Assembly: GCF_001039355.2 (NCBI RefSeq)
Contig: NW_019773825.1
Span: forward strand, 551,026-615,025
Source of the DNA: Lingula anatina
Lineage: Eukaryota > Brachiopoda > Lingulata > Lingulida > Lingulidae
DNA: 64,000 nt
Reading direction: 5' to 3'
Shown here: in pieces, positions 22,801 through 28,800 of the stretch
How the letters are laid out: the number at the start of each line of letters is the position of its first letter
Numbering within the stretch: the stretch's first letter is position 1
The notes under the pieces: model-generated
Database searches by the model: none
Seen by the model: only the letters and a program-made list of their open reading frames with translations
Told to the model about the DNA's origin: nothing
Program-made: the position numbers and the translations under genes

Positions 22801-25800
22801 TGTAGAATATTTTATGACCCTTCGTAACAGAGACAGTACAGAGGAAGATGAAGAATCAGGAGAAGCAGCAGAAGAAAATGTTCAGCTAGAAGAATCACCT
22901 GAAACTCCACCAGTTCGTCGATCTTCACGTGTAAGACGCCGTCCTCAATGGATGGAGGAGGGGAATTATGTTTTATCACAAGTCGCAACAGAGCATACTA
23001 GCTCTGTGAATGCACTGGTAGGAGTGTATGGGGAATTCATCCGTGCTAGTCAAACGATGTTTGAATTGTTGGCAAAGTTGTGTAAAGTTGAGAAAATGTG
23101 ATTTTAAGATATTTTATGTTTTAATCAGAAGAAATAAAAGAAGTAAAAGATTGCATTAGTAGTTTTGTCTTTTCTTATAAGTCGCGTATTCAGTCGCGTT
23201 TCCTTAATGTAAAGGTTGCGTGTGCGTGGCTGTGTGTGTGTGTGTGCACGCTCACAAGTATAAATTGCTAATGTTATGTGGATAATTTGTATTTTTAATG
23301 TAATGTATTTTTGTCATTTAATTTACTTCAATGTATATATTTTGTAAATATGATTGTGATTGGCGGGACGCCATCATATTTTTGGGGGGCATATGTAATA
23401 GGGTTATTACGTAAGCATTCCCGCCCTTTTTTGTAGTCACGTGAGCTTTTATTAGTCACGTGAGCGGTACATATAAATTACCCGCTCAATAGTATTCTGG
23501 GTCATTTTTACTCACACTGTCGCGTTGGCATGTACAGTAATAAAGAAGCTGATAATTCTTATATTCAGTCGTTGTTTGTGATACTCGGTTACAAAAACAA
23601 ACAATTTGTTTACGTTTTACTATGGTAACGGATGACGTCACAGAACGGGCCTGGGCATGTCGGGGTAATGTTTACGTTTCACTATGGTAACGGATGACGT
23701 CACAGAACGGGCCTGGCCATGTGGGGGTAATGTTTACGTTTTGTCATAGCGACGGATGACGTCAAGCGCAATTCTTTTGTTAGGCTTGTTGCATGTTCAG
23801 GCGTGCAATTTGAAGGCTATATATGTTGGAATGGTCAAATCAAACTCCAATTCACTGGCCTAAGTTGTACGTTCGAACATCAAAATGTCGCAGTTCTTCA
23901 AACTTGGTGAAGATAGTCTGTTGTCGATATGCAGAAGCAAACAGGGGGTCCAGTTGGTCGTCTTCAGCGATTTGAAAACGTTGAACAAGATCCGGATGCC
24001 TCGAGAAGCATGGGAAGATTTTAAAAACACCCTCGGTAATACATTTCCAAAGTTAAAAGCGATTCTTTAGCATTTTTCCCATAATACAATAAATTTTCCA
24101 AGTATGCGCGGTAGGCATATGTATTCTGTCCCACAGTTATTAAATGGTCATTCAACTCTACGTCAACCGCTGAAAAAAGGGAGTGAAGCGTGTTATTCAC
24201 AACTGACGTGTTTTGTCCTGCATAGATGTCAGTTCCATCTGCTTTAACAATTTGACCTTCAACGTATAGGTTGATTTGCGTCGTATCGATATATTCGTCG
24301 GGTGTTCCTTTAATGACAAATTCTATTGGGCTCACATCTGCAATCGCAGTGAGAGGTCTCACTTCTTCAAAATAGCTCGATAACAGATAGGTCTGCATAT
24401 GATCGCGTATATTCGAAAATATATCCAGTTCAGTTCTGACGATGGGATCATTTTCAGTAATATTCATGTCTAAAAATTCGTTTCTCGTGCCTTGAATGAA
24501 CGTGACTGTTTTGGTCGTCTACCTTTTACTCTTCTGGTTGCTTTAGGTGTGTTGTTCTTTTTTATAGTCATGGCGTTTAACGTTTTCCTTAAGACGTCAC
24601 CATTAACATAAAGTTTTGTCTTCGGGGTACGACTTCTTTTACGTTTCTTCTTTACCGCTGGTTGTTCTGTGCCTTTCGGGTTCTTCTGTCTATGTACATG
24701 CAATATTTCAGCGTGTCTAGGTTGAAATAATCTACCATTGCCTCTTTGCATTCGTGATTGTACCCTTGTACCTCTAAATTTATGAATGGATCCTCCGCCC
24801 ACCTGTGCTTCGTATCTTTTTACTAACGCTACATATACAAGATCCATTTTTATAATAAACTCTTTCTGCGAAAATGAAGTGTCGCTATAGCCCTCCACTA
24901 TCAAACTTCACAAGTTCACCCGTGTCACGACTTATATCTATTCGAATTGTGTCCATTTGACGACGATTTAGAGGGATGTAAATGGGATTGTCAAATGTTT
25001 TTGTGACCACTTGTCCGTAAACGCCATTAATATCAACAATCCTCAGTAAATTTGCCGAAGCGTCCCCTACTATCTGATTATGTATAATATCTGTATACAC
25101 GTAGAGGGAATTGAACCCTAACGTCATATTTGGAGGGTAAGGGGCTATTGTATCCGCATTAACTCTGACATTCGGTTTAAACCCTAGCATTGTCGCCTTG
25201 TCTCCCGCAACATCGATGTAGGCCCCCGATTTCAAGTGAACTGTAACTCATCTACTGATAATGTTATAACCCAACGTTATGTTTGTTTTTCCAATAGCTG
25301 TTAACTGATCGTGAATTGCAGTTATTAGATCGCCAACTGTCGGATAATACCCTGCAGTAATGTTTAACGTATTTGTTTTTACCCCGTCGTAATATGTCAA
25401 GACACCGTTCTGAATATTATTCCACGAATAATACTGTAGTTCGACCAATGCGACCGTTCTGAATATTATTCCACCGTTCTGAATATTATTCCACGAATAA
25501 TACTGTAGTTCGACCAATGCGACTTCAAAATCCCCTTCTAGATTAAGTGACGATGACAGTTTTGTTTGGAATGTCTCAGGTCTGTCGTTAGGGAAATACT
25601 TAAAGCTGCTGTTTGACGGTAAGATAACATGAAAAGACGACGCCATCCTTTCAAATGAGGTGTTTTGTCTGGTACCGGTTACATTTTTACATGTTTTTTG
25701 TACATCCTTTGAATCTACCCAAGTATTGAAACGATCATCATAACCTACCCATTTTACAAAAAGCTGCCTAGTTTTCCCCTTTCCATGGGTCTTTAAAATT

Positions 25801-28800
25801 ATCTCGATACGATACACGTCGTCAGTTTTAATAACTTTAATCATTTCTGGTTCGTACAAGACACCTTCGATTTGCTCTCCATTGTAATCTTTCACCTAAT
25901 ACACAGGAGGTGTTCTGTTTAATCTTTCTGATATTGTAAATATTTCCTGTGTCCATCCCTGTTCGTATCCTTTCGCAAAAGGGGTGCGTGTTTTGCTTAA
26001 TCTTACAGTATCTCCTACTTGAAATTTAAAGCCCGACTTCCCTATTTTTACTTTTCCATACAAGTTTTTCCACACAATGTTTGCATTTCGTGGATTCACA
26101 TCGATTGGGGCCATCTTTATGCTTCGATGTTTTGCATGGTTGTATCCTGTCATCAAGTCGTTTAGGACTGTCACATACGTTAACGTACTGCTTGCTGTGA
26201 AATATATGTACAAACGGGTCTTTATGCTTCTGTTAAAACGCTCGACCACAGAGCTTTTTCTTTCCGATTTTGTTGTGAAAAAAGCTATGCCTTGACTCTT
26301 GAGGTACGCTTGAAATTTTCTATTTGTAAATTCTGTCCCTGCATCAGTTTGAAGTACCAGTGGCTTTCTGCCTTCGGAAACAATGCCTCTAAACGCATCT
26401 AATACATTGTCCGCTGATTTTGATTTGATTGGAACTGCCCATGCATATTTTGAAAATATATCAATCACGGTTAACAAGAATTTCATTCCTTTATTGTATT
26501 TTGCTATTTTATGAGGTCTGCCAGATCACCCTGCCATTGATCATCAATATAAATCACCATGACGCGATTTGTACTGAATTGTTTCCTAACCGGTGCATGT
26601 AATGTATACACATCTTGGGCGGCTAGAAAATCTTTGATTTGCTGACGACTGATTTTCTTACCATCTTTTCGTGCGGCATTATACAGTTTTAACATGCCAC
26701 CAAAGCTTACAGGGTTTGAAGGGTTGGTATACAAACTATGCAGATATGCATCTGTTTTGTTCTGCCCTTTCTTGGTTTTTTTCTTACGCGGCATTTTCTC
26801 ATACAGTTATGAATCAATTCCAACAAGCAAAATGTTTTCTTTCTTTATCCTATCTCTATTTATAGTTCCCATCAGTTTCATCGTAATGGGTATTTAGTAG
26901 CGACATCACTGTACTGGCGGTATGTACAACGGGCAATGTTTCGTCTACCACAAAAAGCCTAACCATTTGAAATCGCTTTTTAGGTGTAAGTGGTACATTA
27001 AATCGTTGATTTATTCTTTTTCCAACCGTACTCATTGTGCACTGAGGAGAGTTTCGTTCGTGTTCGACATCTGGGGCATCTCTCAGCGGGTCCCAATTCT
27101 TTAGATACAAATCGCAGTAAAAGCAACGAACCACATCATCGTGTCTAGACGCTCGTGGGTCTCGGTAAAATCCACTAATGGCTAAAGGGATTGGGTTGAT
27201 AAGTAGTTTGCCTGGCCAATTAAGAAAACTCAAAATTCGGTCTTCTTCTTTTGCGTATGGCATGACCGGTCCATAAAGCACACCCCCCAACTCGGAATCG
27301 GTTTCCGGATGATCATCATCCATTCTGTCTACTCAGTATAAAGAAAAATGATCGCAAACACATTTTTGTAGTTTTTCAGGTAAGCTGTGTGTTTATTTTA
27401 ACCAATCATGATGCTTCTTAAAAGGTATTACATTTTTTCTAACCAATCATGTTACAGCTCACAACAAATAACATTTTTTCAACCAATCAAATCACATATT
27501 ATTTTAATCAATGAAATGTTTGTTATCAACTCCTTACTATCACATTGTCTTCATCACATCAAAGTTACGTTTTACATATAAATCTATTTTTAGATATGAT
27601 GTCATAATCAACCAATCAAATGTCTTCTTTCATCGCACACTTCTAGCTAGTGAACATGCAAATTTTGTTAATTCTACACAGATTATACGGCGTCTTTTTC
27701 TGTTCAATTCAGAGTTTAGTCTGAGCTTTTATCTTTTATCGCCTTATACAAATGTTCGCCATATACAATCCTGCACACATCGTAGACCATACGAGCGAGG
27801 ACGGTATCAGGGGCTAACACATGGCTGGGTTCCTCCACGTCTTTCCGAAAATCTTCCAGCAGCGATGCAGTCACGATGACGGAAAGTATGTATGGATTCT
27901 CTTGTTGTCTCAGTTTTTTCTTCATTAACTTGTATGCCTTCAGTATTACCTCATGACTTACAGCAGCCTTTGCCCTGGTGAAGTACACATGTACCGAAAC
28001 TGACCAGTCGGCCATACACCCATCCATGTGATGCTTTTGGGAACCGTGCGCGGCTATACACCCAGTACAGTAAAAGCAACGCATGGCCTCTATTTCCTGC
28101 ACGATCAACTTCACGTAAATGAGATGAATTAATACTACGTCTGCTTCTACATCGTTTTCGGCCCCGAACATTCTTTCATCACTTTCTTCCGACTCCTCGC
28201 TGACTGTTGTCGGAGGGATTTCACCCAGCGCTGCGTTGATTTCAGGCATTTTGGTCAGCAACGACTCCAATGTGCGTTTGTCAAATTGTACATCGTACAT
28301 CGCTTCATACGACTCACTTACTGGTGCGTAGGCTAGCTTCATCACAGATTCCTCCTTACCAATGTCGTACAGCACACGGACATTATAGTTTTCCCCCAGC
28401 TGATCATCTATTTCAGTATCGGTAGACATAGCAGTTTGGACGGAAGGCAGGGTGTTTTTAAAATCTTCCCATGCTTCTCGAGGCATCCGGATCTTGTTCA
28501 ACGTTTTCAAATCGCTGAAGACGACCAACTGGACCCCCTGTTTGCTTCTGCATATCGACAACAGACTATCTTCACCAAGTTTGAAGAACTGCGACATTTT
28601 GATGTTCGAACGTACAACTTAGGCCAGTGAATTGGAGTTTGATTTGACCATTCCAACATATATAGCCTTCAAATTGCACGCCTGAACATGCAACACGCCT
28701 AACAAAAGAATTGCGCTTGACGTCATCCGTCGCTATGACAAAACGTAAACATTACCCCCACATGGCCAGGCCCGTTCTGTGACGTCATCCGTTACCATAG

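Larger units (their letters stand above)
15012..23593 (+). mobile_element. Ty3/gypsy LTR retrotransposon, near-intact, nested in Polinton TIR
   Basis: The two 200-bp LTRs (15012-15211 and 23394-23593) begin TG and end CA. By eye they differ at one base (GCGGGACAT versus GCGGTACAT), so the insertion is young. Order: LTR, primer-binding site, an unusually long AT-rich leader of about 2.7 kb, gag, pol, purine-rich tract, LTR. Gag and pol are both open. The flanks match the uninterrupted right TIR (read in complement). The target duplication is short and imperfect (TAAA on the left, AAAA on the right). No envelope gene or chromodomain is seen. Confidence 0.95.
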
